DNA of 59,007 nt from Flavipsychrobacter sp. (GTDB taxonomy: Bacteria; Bacteroidota; Bacteroidia; Chitinophagales; Chitinophagaceae), in contig JANINW010000003.1 of NCBI GenBank assembly GCA_024508935.1, positions 1 through 59,007 on the forward strand, written 5' to 3'. The notes beneath the pieces were generated by a model. It ran no database searches and was not told where the DNA came from. It saw only the letters and a list, made by a program, of their open reading frames with translations. Below, in pieces: positions 36,701 to 44,594 of this stretch. The position numbers and the translations under genes were made by a program. Numbering within the stretch: the first letter of the stretch is position 1; every line of letters starts with the position of its first letter.

Positions 36701-37247
36701 CCATACGATCATCAGCTGCCATGCACCTGACCTGAAACTGTCGTACCTGGATAACAAGCAGGCAGTGGTCTATTGGGCAACCGTTAAAACAGCAGTAGGG
36801 TATGACTGGGCAATAAACACTGACGCTAACCCACCGGCAAATGGTACACCAACCACCAATACATCTATATTGGCAGCTTATCTAGCCCCCGGTACTACGT
36901 ATTATGCGCATGTACGCTCTAACTGTAATACGATGTACAACCAGTCAGGCTGGTCAACGATCTCGTTCAAGACCTGGGCAACGGGTGTAGAAAATGTAAG
37001 TGGTAGCAGCATAGGATTGATGGCTTATCCAAACCCGGTAAAAGAAGTGCTGACGGTAAATATGCAGGGTATCCGTTCGAACAATGCACAGTTGACGGTA
37101 AGCGATATCACGGGTAAAGTGGTACGTACCATAGCAGTAAGTGCAGACAAGACCGAGATCAATATGAATGGCTTATCATCAGGTGTATACATCCTGAAAT
37201 ACAGTGATGATGCCCACACTGAAACCATCAAACTGACCAAGGAGTAA
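33783..37247 (+). CDS. T9SS-secreted beta-helix protein, paralogue 4
   Basis: This is an 1154-residue protein from the ATG at 33783; an in-frame TTG six bases earlier is less likely. The signal peptide covers about 1-27 (QGAWA). The head GGTYTVGSGGNYTTLADAI and first third resemble paralogue 3 (shared GYSGGSFTGGNLVFDNDTF). The middle third resembles paralogue 2 (shared TTGTR and YGTTSYAGGNF) and has the extra coil module. From GVTRAKTRF to the end it is identical to paralogue 3. DLGAYEF lies at about 727-733 and the T9SS tail at about 1070-1154. The gene therefore looks mosaic. The role is inferred to be adhesive or surface-layer-like; no enzyme motif is seen. Confidence 0.85.
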   Translation: MRYFSMLKKTALSLAVVAGACQGAWALSGGTYTVGSGGNYTTLADAISDLNLGITGPVVFNILPGTYSGTNWKGEITNVTGASATNTITIQAQNGPGTVSISSAGTSTAKYVIGFTSASYVTIKNLSITNTSTTYGNVLRFTGTASNNNVLNCKLTSPTTTSSSTDMAVVQAGYSGGSFTGGNLVFDNDTFQNGSTSYWAYGSSTSNLTQGHTITNSLLTGAYYYLLYSYYGGNFNISNNTVTSTSNGLAYGFYMYYTGNGLTFSNNNVNVTSTYSGQYMFYLYYSNYYVAGQTIFTNNNVTMTTTSGTKYSHYMPYNYNLEFANNTFTFTGTSATIYCPYYAAYGCNTGSTVHNNTFNASVTTGGAYTYMINYATTGTRIYDNTFNATASSSGSLYSPYYLMYSCTGSSNRNNTFNATSASGSAQALYYMCYSGSTDTNENNTFNLTAPAGISSNKYYTIGINRNNVFNWNTTSGTIYNYFYYPDGALFANNKFNLNSTTGTIYSAYVYGTTSYAGGNFNGNVFDARSSSGGSVYGFYGQYSKDNTFINNIFANTTTGTSYLYYNPSGFYGDNKFYNNTFHSNSTGTTNYLLYNAAGSTTYNGKAYLSNNIFSRLNNNGTAVYIGDTVRSRLDYNLYYSGGSVHNYQCGSPAITTSALQAWRSATKQDLNSLTYDPGMVDPANYDFRPNASNVNAWSVNGRGNHFAGDTMDILGVTRAKTRFQGVPDLGAYEFVPTTTPPAAVATPASPVASTPQAFTFGEDTVCVINWGASVPTSATVRQYTGIQATGMPAGFGKMYFYNDVSTPLGVYSYKAVPYYKNPWLGDISSETNARIAKSSNGASWQGYNYTNGITDTILNTMTTAAFLDSMPSKFTGVENGRIGIRCVVAPSGLQSSAVTAFSATETWDAVFAPIGYQYIYKLTKGTPTSGTGSYFVTSNSAPLTGLVEDTTYYIYVRTICGPNDTSGWAVDSFHTIISCHAPDLKLSYLDNKQAVVYWATVKTAVGYDWAINTDANPPANGTPTTNTSILAAYLAPGTTYYAHVRSNCNTMYNQSGWSTISFKTWATGVENVSGSSIGLMAYPNPVKEVLTVNMQGIRSNNAQLTVSDITGKVVRTIAVSADKTEINMNGLSSGVYILKYSDDAHTETIKLTKE
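35925..37247 (+). repeat. 1323-bp near-identical block, copy B
   Basis: This is the partner of 32244-33566 (differences seen at 35957, 35960 and 37229). The flanking DNA on the 3' side is unrelated, so identity stops at the stop codon. Confidence 0.92.
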
Positions 37248-37263
37248 ACTCGATATACGTTTT

Positions 37264-37302
37264 AAAAAAGAAAAGCTGTCCAACGGGCAGCTTTTCTTTT
37301 TT
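37264..37302 (+). terminator. Terminator of beta-helix gene 4
   Basis: A long stem (AAAAGAAAAGCTGTCC / GGGCAGCTTTTCTTTT, with one wobble pair) is followed by a T-run. Confidence 0.85.
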
Positions 37303-37346
37303 ATGGCACAATATTATTACTACAATTTTTATACATGCATTTCATG

Positions 37347-37354
37347 TAATTTTA
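37347..37354 (+). promoter_or_regulatory. Possible -7 box of the 37376 gene
   Basis: TAATTTTA (TAnnTTTA) lies 21 bp before the ATG at 37376. No -33 box is evident. Confidence 0.35.
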
Positions 37355-37375
37355 TGTATATATAAAACTATAGTT

Positions 37376-38191
37376 ATGAAACAGTTCGTATTTACTTGCG
37401 CTTTTTTGATGATCTGCGTAGCGGCTTCAGCACAGAACTGGAACCGTAATCATAATATCTATAAAATGCCGGCTACCGGCACGCCTAAGGTGGTAACAAA
37501 GCTGGGCACTGATCCCCAGTTTCAGTCATTGCGACGGGTGTCGGACAGGGACGTGATGTTGCATAATTTTAAAGAGTTGGGCAACAACGGCCGCTATAAA
37601 AACGAGATCAATAGTTTGTTTGTAAGTATGGGTTACAGCGGAGTGAATGATCCCGCTTTTGGGACTGAAGACCTTACGGCTACCGAGGTGCCTTTTGGTG
37701 CTATCGGTATGTTGGGCAATGGTGGTAATAATTATCAATATTGCATGATAGCTATACCCAACCAGACATCTGTAAAATGCTGGAGGGTAAAGGCTGCCAA
37801 TGGTAATCCAGATCTATATTTCATGTCTGAATGCGGTAATGCATTTTATTATGCCAATGCACCACAGGAACGTGTAGTCATACGCGAAGTAGTAAAACCT
37901 GTAGAACGCGCCGGAGAAGCAAGACTGAAAGTAAAAGTATATGCCCGTTACACAAAAGAAGACCAATGCAATTGCTGTGAGGCAACAGACGATGGCTGGG
38001 TGTATGAAGAAAAAGCTTTACTGGCAGAAGATATTATAGAGCCTATACCCGTTACTGCAGATGATGACAACATTCCTGTGAAAAAGATATACATAGACGT
38101 TGAGAAACCGGCTTTCAGGAAAATAAAAGCTTATGATGTGAATGGTAAATATGACAAGCATGCCGATGATGACCAGTTAGCATCATACTAA
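37376..38191 (+). CDS. Secreted protein, function unknown
   Basis: This is a 271-residue protein with a clear signal peptide (about 1-19, ending ASAQ). The mature part has a conserved-looking glycine/asparagine region (FGAIGMLGNGGNNYQYCMIAIP) and a central stretch with five cysteines, including DQCNCCEATDDGW, that may bind metal or form disulfides. The C-terminal third is acidic (DDDNIPVKKIYIDVEKP). There is no lipobox and no T9SS tail, so it is probably periplasmic. The family is not recognised. Confidence 0.7.
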   Translation: MKQFVFTCAFLMICVAASAQNWNRNHNIYKMPATGTPKVVTKLGTDPQFQSLRRVSDRDVMLHNFKELGNNGRYKNEINSLFVSMGYSGVNDPAFGTEDLTATEVPFGAIGMLGNGGNNYQYCMIAIPNQTSVKCWRVKAANGNPDLYFMSECGNAFYYANAPQERVVIREVVKPVERAGEARLKVKVYARYTKEDQCNCCEATDDGWVYEEKALLAEDIIEPIPVTADDDNIPVKKIYIDVEKPAFRKIKAYDVNGKYDKHADDDQLASY

Positions 38192-38216
38192 AAGAAACAT
38201 ACGATGATGTCGAAAG

Positions 38217-38247
38217 GGAAAGGGGCATATACTCCTTTCCTTTTTTT
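38217..38247 (+). terminator. Terminator of the 37376 gene
   Basis: A 9-bp stem (GGAAAGGGG / CTCCTTTCC with one wobble) is followed by seven Ts. The T-run touches the stop codon of the convergent gene. Confidence 0.7.
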
Positions 38248-38848
38248 AATTAAATGCGTAGCGATAGCCTATGCCGTTGCCGGTAAAGCAGATACCCTGC
38301 ATCAGCTTGTACCATTTCTTATCTTGTTTCTGGTGCATGGCGTACATAGTACCGTCGAATAGTAATAAGCCTATGCCTTGTAGTGCTATAGATTTGCCAA
38401 ACCCATGCATTTGCGCGGGGTTTTTCATATCACCGGCATAGGCATTCAATACCAGGCCTGTGCCGATGTACAGGCCATCCAGCCCGGCATTTAATAAAAA
38501 AAGCCTTTTAGTGCTTTCATACTTGTGCAGCATATCATCGCAGGAAAGGTTTAGTTGTCTTTCCTTTGCTGCGCCCCAATAGCCAAAGCCTGCAAATCCC
38601 AGGTTCACCACTCCCCATATTACGTTCATTCCGTGGAAAGCTTTCCACTCCTGGTCTTTGGCAGTGAAATAACCAACAGCGCCACCTGCTATGTTTACGG
38701 CTGCCCATCCACCCAATACACTCATGCCTGTTCTATTGGTTTTGCATTTGAGCGCATGCAATTCATCGAACGAAGGTTTATCCAGGTGTTGTGCCTGTGC
38801 CGTATTTAATATCATTAGCATGCACAAGGCAGAAATGTAGTACCGCAT
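38246..38848 (-). CDS. Membrane protein with signal peptide, function unknown
   Basis: This is a 200-residue protein with a cleavable signal peptide (about 1-19, TAQAQ). At least four hydrophobic segments follow (about 40-62, 72-92, 120-140 and 150-170), rich in glycine (GGWAAVNIAGGAVGYF). It resembles Bacteroidota DUF6992-type membrane proteins, but I am not certain of the family number. It lies 59 bp downstream of pyruvate kinase on the same strand and may be co-transcribed with it. Confidence 0.65.
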   Translation of the reverse strand: MRYYISALCMLMILNTAQAQHLDKPSFDELHALKCKTNRTGMSVLGGWAAVNIAGGAVGYFTAKDQEWKAFHGMNVIWGVVNLGFAGFGYWGAAKERQLNLSCDDMLHKYESTKRLFLLNAGLDGLYIGTGLVLNAYAGDMKNPAQMHGFGKSIALQGIGLLLFDGTMYAMHQKQDKKWYKLMQGICFTGNGIGYRYAFN

Positions 38849-38907
38849 ATTTGTAGGTGTTACTTACATTGATAAACGAAGCACAGCTCAAAAAGGTTTG
38901 AGCCAGC

Positions 38908-40329
38908 CTAAACAACCTTTGTTATTTTCAGGGTATTGGTAGGCAGGTGTTCATGTATAGGCGTGCTGCCGGTGTTTACCACTATATCGTCCGTTTTTAG
39001 CAAGCCCTTTTCTTTCAGGAAACTTATCTGGTCAGCTATGATAGCATCCAGGCTCTCTTCTTTATCATAATAAAATGCCTGCACGCCCCAGCTAAGGCTT
39101 AATTGGTTTACCAGTGTATGTGTTTTGGTAAATACATATAGCGGCGAGCGGGGGCGGTAGCTGGAAAGCATAAACCCTGTGTAGCCTGATTGCGTCATAC
39201 CTATCAATGCATTTGCTTTAATATCCTTGGCTATCTCACAGGCATTGTAACACAGTGCATCGCTCATAAAAGAAGGAGAGTGGGGCTGTGGTACCAGGTT
39301 GCGGTTATAAACGATCTCTTCTTTTTCTACCTCTCCAATAATGCTTACCATAGTTTTTATTACCAGCTCAGGATACTTGCCCATGGCGGTCTCTCCACTC
39401 AGCATTACAGCATCGGCACCTTCCAGCACGGCGTTGGCAACGTCTGTTATCTCGCTCCGGTTGGGGCGGGTACGGTCTATCATACTTTCCATCATCTGTG
39501 TGGCAATAATCACCGGCTTGGCACGGTGTATACATTTCCTGATGATGTTCTTCTGTATCATAGGTATCTGTTCCAACGGTAATTCTACACCCAGGTCGCC
39601 ACGGGCAACCATTACGGCATCAGAGGCCAATATGATCTCGCGTATATGCTGTAAAGCTTCCGGTTTTTCTATTTTAGAAATGATCTTGGCATTGCTGTTC
39701 TTTTCTTTGATAATAGCACGCAGGTTATGTACATCTTCTGGTTTGCGCACAAAAGACAAGGCTACCCAATCTATATCCTGGCTGATGATGAAATCAAGGT
39801 CGGCCAGGTCTTTTTCAGACAGGGAAGGCAAGGATATTTGCGTGTCAGGAAGGTTCACTCCTTTGCGTGGCAATAAGGTGCCTGCATTCAGCACCTGCAC
39901 TCTTACTTTTTTGTCCTCGGTTATCTCAGTCACCATTACCTCTATCTTGCCGTCATCCAGCAATATCTTTTCACCTATCCGCACATCTTTATAAAAATTA
40001 GGATAGGATATATAGATGCCGTCCTTATCGCCAACCCTTTTTTCGTTGGTGAAATAAAAAACATCATCCTTTTCAAGTTCTATTGCACCATTTTCCAGGT
40101 CGCCCACCCTCAGTTTCGGGCCTTGCAGGTCGGCCAGGATGGCAATATTAAAGGGGAAATCGGCATTGATCCGCTTTATATGTTTTATTACATCTTTATG
40201 CTGTTCATGTGTGCCGTGCGAAAAATTCAGCCTGAAAACATTGACGCCTTCCTGTACCAGGGCCAACAGTTTTTCATAAGTATTGCAGGCAGGTCCTACA
40301 GTTGCTATTATTTTGGTCTTATGCAGCAT
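38908..40329 (-). CDS. pyk: Pyruvate kinase
   Basis: This 473-residue enzyme converts phosphoenolpyruvate and ADP to pyruvate and ATP. It begins KTKIIATVGPACNTYEKL and shows the active-site features LNFSHG, ADLQGPKLRVG, MVARGDLGVELP and the signature RTRPNRSEITDVANAVLEGAD with SGETAMGKYP. The C-terminal domain runs to the end. The ATG at 40329 gives the usual N-terminus; a start 14 codons earlier would add an unrelated tail. It is divergent from atpG, with about 200 bp between the genes. Confidence 0.95.
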   Translation of the reverse strand: MLHKTKIIATVGPACNTYEKLLALVQEGVNVFRLNFSHGTHEQHKDVIKHIKRINADFPFNIAILADLQGPKLRVGDLENGAIELEKDDVFYFTNEKRVGDKDGIYISYPNFYKDVRIGEKILLDDGKIEVMVTEITEDKKVRVQVLNAGTLLPRKGVNLPDTQISLPSLSEKDLADLDFIISQDIDWVALSFVRKPEDVHNLRAIIKEKNSNAKIISKIEKPEALQHIREIILASDAVMVARGDLGVELPLEQIPMIQKNIIRKCIHRAKPVIIATQMMESMIDRTRPNRSEITDVANAVLEGADAVMLSGETAMGKYPELVIKTMVSIIGEVEKEEIVYNRNLVPQPHSPSFMSDALCYNACEIAKDIKANALIGMTQSGYTGFMLSSYRPRSPLYVFTKTHTLVNQLSLSWGVQAFYYDKEESLDAIIADQISFLKEKGLLKTDDIVVNTGSTPIHEHLPTNTLKITKVV

Positions 40330-40471
40330 ATATAAACAAGTTCGGGCGCAAATTACACTTGTTTGCCCCAATTGTAAATGATTTCAGTATTATTGAATTA
40401 TAACCGTAAAAACCGTTCCCAACAGGTAATTTTATATATGATAAATTCGGCTCATTTTATACTGAATGTCT

Positions 40472-40503
40472 TTTGAGAATGTCGTTTTCATGCTGTACCT
40501 TTG
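40472..40503 (+). promoter_or_regulatory. Promoter of atpG
   Basis: TTTG (40472-40475), a 20-bp spacer and TACCTTTG (40496-40503) form a full Bacteroidota promoter 31 bp before the ATG. This shows that atpG has its own transcription start. Confidence 0.75.
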
Positions 40504-40534
40504 CGCCCAGTTTTACAATTGATCTCTTTTTAAT

Positions 40535-41419
40535 ATGTCGGGACAGCTTAAAGAAGTTCGCAACCGTATAAAATCAGTTACCTCTACACAGCAGATAACT
40601 AAAGCCATGAAAATGGTGAGTGCTGCCAAATTGCGCCGTGCGCAGGATGCCATTTTACAAATGCGTCCGTATGCGCAGAAATTGCAGGAAATGCTTAGCA
40701 ATATCGTAAGCAGCGCATCGGGCGATATGGAATTGCCGTTGGCTGATGAACGCGCTGTAGAGCGTGTATTGCTCATTCCTATTACCAGCGACCGTGGATT
40801 GTGCGGTGCCTATAACACCAACGTTATAAAGGCAACCCGCCAGGTAATAGCAGAGAAATATGCAGCCCAGCAGGCAAAGGGTAATGTTACTGTAATGCCG
40901 ATCGGTAAGAAAGGTTATGAATATTTTACGCGTTTAGGATATAAAGTGATAGACAATTACTGGACCATTTTCTCTGACCTGAATTTTGATAATGTACGCA
41001 CAGCAGCGGTACATGCTCAAAAAGCTTTCCTGAATAAAGAATTTGACAGGGTAGAAATAGTTTACAGCCAGTTTAAAAATGCGGCTACACAGGTATTTGT
41101 AAGTGAACCTTACCTGCCTATACCAAAGGTGGAAAAAACAGGTGACAGCAATAAAAATTCGGATTTCATCTATGAGCCATCTAAAGAAACATTGCTGCTG
41201 GAATTAATGCCTAAAATATTGAATACACAGGTTTATAAAGCTGTACTGGATGCTAACGCATCTGAACACGGTGCACGTATGACGGCAATGGATAAGGCGA
41301 GCGAGAATGCCAACGAACTGCTGAGGAACCTGAAGATCAGCTACAACCGTGCCCGCCAGGCAGCCATTACTACAGAACTTACAGAAATAGTAAGTGGTGC
41401 TGCTGCTTTGCAAGGCTAA
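40535..41419 (+). CDS. atpG: ATP synthase F1 subunit gamma
   Basis: This 294-residue protein is the central rotor shaft of F1F0 ATP synthase. It begins with the family signature GQLKEVRNRIKSVTSTQQITKAMKMVSAAKLRRA and ends with the matching C-terminal helix RARQAAITTELTEIVSGAAAL, so it is full length. SDRGLCGAYN marks the Rossmann-like middle domain. No other atp gene is adjacent: pyk lies upstream in the opposite direction and a T9SS gene follows after a terminator. Own promoter and terminator indicate a monocistronic gene. Confidence 0.95.
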   Translation: MSGQLKEVRNRIKSVTSTQQITKAMKMVSAAKLRRAQDAILQMRPYAQKLQEMLSNIVSSASGDMELPLADERAVERVLLIPITSDRGLCGAYNTNVIKATRQVIAEKYAAQQAKGNVTVMPIGKKGYEYFTRLGYKVIDNYWTIFSDLNFDNVRTAAVHAQKAFLNKEFDRVEIVYSQFKNAATQVFVSEPYLPIPKVEKTGDSNKNSDFIYEPSKETLLLELMPKILNTQVYKAVLDANASEHGARMTAMDKASENANELLRNLKISYNRARQAAITTELTEIVSGAAALQG

Positions 41420-41439
41420 TAAATAATTATGCTTTTTGT

Positions 41440-41477
41440 AAAACCGCTGCCTACATTGCAGCGGTTTTCTTATTTTT
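41440..41477 (+). terminator. Terminator of atpG
   Basis: An 11-bp stem (AAAACCGCTGC / GCAGCGGTTTT) with a 7-nt loop runs into a T-rich stretch. Confidence 0.87.
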
Positions 41478-41483
41478 AATAAA

Positions 41484-43346
41484 ATGGTTTCAATGAAAAA
41501 GCTACTCTTTGCGTCTGCTACCTGTTTTATGGTTTTTACTGCCCGGGCGCAGCAGGTGCACCAGTTTACTGCGGCATTTATGGGCTCTGTAGATATGAAA
41601 GCTGCAGAAGATAAATACAATGCCCAGGTAGTAAACCTGGAAATGCCTAACCCGGATGCAAGCGCTGAAAAAAAACGCCTGCGCCAGTTAAAAGAAGCCT
41701 CTGCAAAACTATACCCGTATAGAAAAGCTGCTGTACCGCAGAAAAAGGCTACGGCTGTACCGCAGCCGGTTGTTACTATAGGCTTTGTAGCAGATTCCTT
41801 TCCTGGCGTGCCGCCGGATAATGATATGGCAATTTCCAAACAGAATAAAGCTGTGTCTGTCATCAACAGTAATATAGCTGTACTGGATGGGCAAAATGGG
41901 TCGATGGCATACCGCAAAAATCTTAAAACCTATTCAGCAGTAGTAGGACTGAACAATATATATAATGACTACAGGTACGACCCTAAGATCATTTACGATC
42001 CTGTAGCAGATAAATATATCAGTATAATGCTGAACGGTACCAACCAGTTCAATTATATAGTAGTAGGCTTCTCGCAAACCAATGACCCCGCTGGTCGCTG
42101 GAACTTTTATAAATTCCAGGGTAATTACAAAAACGACAGCACCTGGTTCGATTATCCTGCTATTGCTATCACCAAAGATGAATTTTTCTTTACCGGCAAT
42201 AAGATCAAATACAGCTCAAGCTGGCAGACAGGGTTTACCGAAACCGTTATTTACCAGCTTAAAAAGCAGGATGGATATGACAGCAGTGCTAACCTGGGCT
42301 ACCAGGTATGGGATGGTATAACTTATGATGGCAAACCTATACGTAATCTATTCCCCGTAAAAAGCGGCTGGAATATGAATGGCCCCGAACAATACTTTTT
42401 ATCTAACCGGAATTTTGATGCGCAAAACGATACCATATTCCTGGTGAAAGTACCGGATGTTATCAGCAGCGGTAATAAAAACCTTAGCATTACTGTATTG
42501 AAATCGCCGGTAAGCTATGGTGTGCCATTAGATGGCAGGCAGCCCGATACATCTGCAACACTGGCCACCAACGATGGCCGTATACTGGGTGCATATGCCA
42601 TAGATGATGAAATACAATTTGTCAGCACATCTATCAATACACCGACAGGTGCTTCCGGCATATTTCATGGCCGTATAGCTAATTACAAAACCAGTCCGTC
42701 AATTTCACACGCGCAGATATTCTCGATAGACACACTTGATTTTGGCTATCCTAATATTACCTTCTGCGGCAACCCATGGGGGCTGAACCAATCTATTATT
42801 TCGTTCAACTATACAGGTCCAAGTACTTATCCGGGCCTTGGCGCCATTACATTTGATGGTGCACAATATTCTGATCTGCTGCAGGTGAAAACAGGTGATA
42901 GCAGTATTAAAGTACTGGCAGGCAAACAGCAGCGCTGGGGAGATTACAGCGGTGCACAGCCTGATTGGAACGCCTATGGTGCAGTATGGATAGAAGGTAT
43001 ATATGGGCGTAGGGATAAAAACTATGGCAACTGGATGGCCAGGTTAAATTCGCCGCTGCTGGATGTAAAGAATATGAAAATTGAGCAACCGGCTGCAGTA
43101 TTGTATCCTAATCCTGCCATGGAATATATCCAGTTTGATTTTGAAACAGATGAACAGCAGGTGCTGAGTTTTGCCATTTATAACAGCGCCGGGATACTGG
43201 TAGATAAAGTTTTGCAGCAACGCTGCAAATATGGCCAGAACCGTATCCGGTTCAATATTGCTTCATTACCTGCAGGCAATTATTATTTAAAAGCAACACA
43301 GGAAAACGGGAAATCCATAATGACTCGTAGTTTTGTGAAACAATAG
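41484..43346 (+). CDS. T9SS-secreted protein, function unknown
   Basis: This is a 620-residue protein with a signal peptide ending TARAQ (start at the ATG 41484, or at the ATG 41493, which gives an MKKLLF start). The body (about 90-520) contains DPKIIYDPVADKYI, FVADSFPGVPPDNDMAIS and WGDYSGAQPDWNAYGAVW, a layout seen in secreted beta-propeller-like Bacteroidota proteins that begin 'PDN.MA'. The T9SS tail starts LYPNPAMEYIQF (about 538) and ends SFVKQ. The permease gene starts at the very next base, suggesting one transcript. Enzyme activity is not evident. Confidence 0.82.
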   Translation: MVSMKKLLFASATCFMVFTARAQQVHQFTAAFMGSVDMKAAEDKYNAQVVNLEMPNPDASAEKKRLRQLKEASAKLYPYRKAAVPQKKATAVPQPVVTIGFVADSFPGVPPDNDMAISKQNKAVSVINSNIAVLDGQNGSMAYRKNLKTYSAVVGLNNIYNDYRYDPKIIYDPVADKYISIMLNGTNQFNYIVVGFSQTNDPAGRWNFYKFQGNYKNDSTWFDYPAIAITKDEFFFTGNKIKYSSSWQTGFTETVIYQLKKQDGYDSSANLGYQVWDGITYDGKPIRNLFPVKSGWNMNGPEQYFLSNRNFDAQNDTIFLVKVPDVISSGNKNLSITVLKSPVSYGVPLDGRQPDTSATLATNDGRILGAYAIDDEIQFVSTSINTPTGASGIFHGRIANYKTSPSISHAQIFSIDTLDFGYPNITFCGNPWGLNQSIISFNYTGPSTYPGLGAITFDGAQYSDLLQVKTGDSSIKVLAGKQQRWGDYSGAQPDWNAYGAVWIEGIYGRRDKNYGNWMARLNSPLLDVKNMKIEQPAAVLYPNPAMEYIQFDFETDEQQVLSFAIYNSAGILVDKVLQQRCKYGQNRIRFNIASLPAGNYYLKATQENGKSIMTRSFVKQ

Positions 43347-44594
43347 ATGTCGCAGATACTTTTTAATCTTAGTCTTGCTTTTCGTGCTATACGCACCAAC
43401 CGTTTGCGGACGGTACTAACTGTAGCCATTATAGGCCTGGGTATCATGGCGCTGGTCGGTATCCTTACTTCTATAGAAGTGATGAAGGCCAGTGTGTATT
43501 CCAACTTCAGCAGTATGGGGTCAAATACATTCCAGGTTACCAGTGATGTGATAAAGAAAAAGAACAGAAGGAGAGGAGGAGTGAACATCAGTATTACTGA
43601 CGGAAAGATCATAAAATACGAAGAAGCAAAGGCCTTTAAAGAAAGGTATAAATTCCCCGCCATGGTAGGGCTTTCTATGTCAGGAAGCGGTATCGCAACG
43701 GTACGGTATGGTTCCGTAAAAACCAATCCCAACATCAGTGTTATGGGTATTGATGAGAATTACCTGAACATCTCAGATACCAAACTGGAAGCAGGCCGTA
43801 GTTTTTCTGCCTACGAACAGGAATTTGGCAGTTATGTATGCATATTGGGTAACAGTATTGCTAAAAAGCTGTTCGGCACAAAATATAAACAGGCGGTTGG
43901 TACGGTAGTATCCATCGGCGATATAAAATATCATATTGAAGGTATAGCCGAAGCCAAAGGCGGCAGTATGATGATGAATATGGATAATACTGTATTCGTG
44001 CCGCTTACCAATGCACGTATCGTATATGGCAATAATGAGCGTTTTGTAATAAACGTGATGGTGAAAGACATTGCCCAGAAAGCAATAGCAGCAGAAGAGG
44101 CGGAAGGTCTTTTCCGTGTGATACGCAAAGTACCAGCAGGAACAGAAAATGATTTTACCATTCAGCAAAACGACAACCTGGCTACTATGCTTATTGACAG
44201 TATACAGTACATAGGTATAGCGGCCCTGGTGATAGGTATTATCACCTTGCTGGGTTCCGTTATCGGTTTAATGAATATTATGCTGGTGTCTGTTGCAGAG
44301 CGTACCCGCGAAATAGGCGTAACTAAGGCGCTGGGCGCCAAACCAACGGTAATACGGCAACAGTTTCTTACTGAATCGGTATTGATAAGCTTGTTTGGGG
44401 GGATTGTAGGAGTAATCCTTGGTATGCTGGTAGGTAATATATTCAGCCTTATATTTAAAACAGGATTTATAGTGCCCTGGGTATGGATAGGTACCGGGGT
44501 AGGGCTGTGTGCTGTTGTAGGTATCATTTCCGGTATATACCCTGCCATTAAAGCCTCTAAACTAGATCCTATTGTAGCTTTGCGTTATGAGTGA
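43347..44594 (+). CDS. MacB-like ABC transporter permease (FtsX family)
   Basis: This is a 415-residue inner-membrane protein with the MacB/LolC arrangement: one N-terminal helix (about 17-40, [16 protein letters not shown]), a large periplasmic MacB-type domain (about 45-275), and three C-terminal helices forming the FtsX domain (about 280-410). [18 protein letters not shown] is the characteristic cytoplasmic coupling loop. Type VII ABC systems use it for mechanotransmission, efflux or lipoprotein handling. The ATPase partner is not next to it. It begins directly after the preceding stop codon and overlaps rsgA by 8 bp. Confidence 0.9.
   Translation: MSQILFNLSLAFRAIRTNRLRTVLTVAIIGLGIMALVGILTSIEVMKASVYSNFSSMGSNTFQVTSDVIKKKNRRRGGVNISITDGKIIKYEEAKAFKERYKFPAMVGLSMSGSGIATVRYGSVKTNPNISVMGIDENYLNISDTKLEAGRSFSAYEQEFGSYVCILGNSIAKKLFGTKYKQAVGTVVSIGDIKYHIEGIAEAKGGSMMMNMDNTVFVPLTNARIVYGNNERFVINVMVKDIAQKAIAAEEAEGLFRVIRKVPAGTENDFTIQQNDNLATMLIDSIQYIGIAALVIGIITLLGSVIGLMNIMLVSVAERTREIGVTKALGAKPTVIRQQFLTESVLISLFGGIVGVILGMLVGNIFSLIFKTGFIVPWVWIGTGVGLCAVVGIISGIYPAIKASKLDPIVALRYE

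Noticed and set aside
22829-37247. Possible CRISPR or satellite-type repeats in the beta-helix genes
   Set aside because: The repeats are degenerate, in frame and encode asparagine-ladder coils; there are no identical direct repeats with uniform spacers and no cas genes.
38886-38903. Hairpin after pyruvate kinase as its terminator
   Set aside because: The 7-bp stem GCTCAAA / TTTGAGC is perfect, but no T-run follows on the minus strand, so termination there is doubtful.
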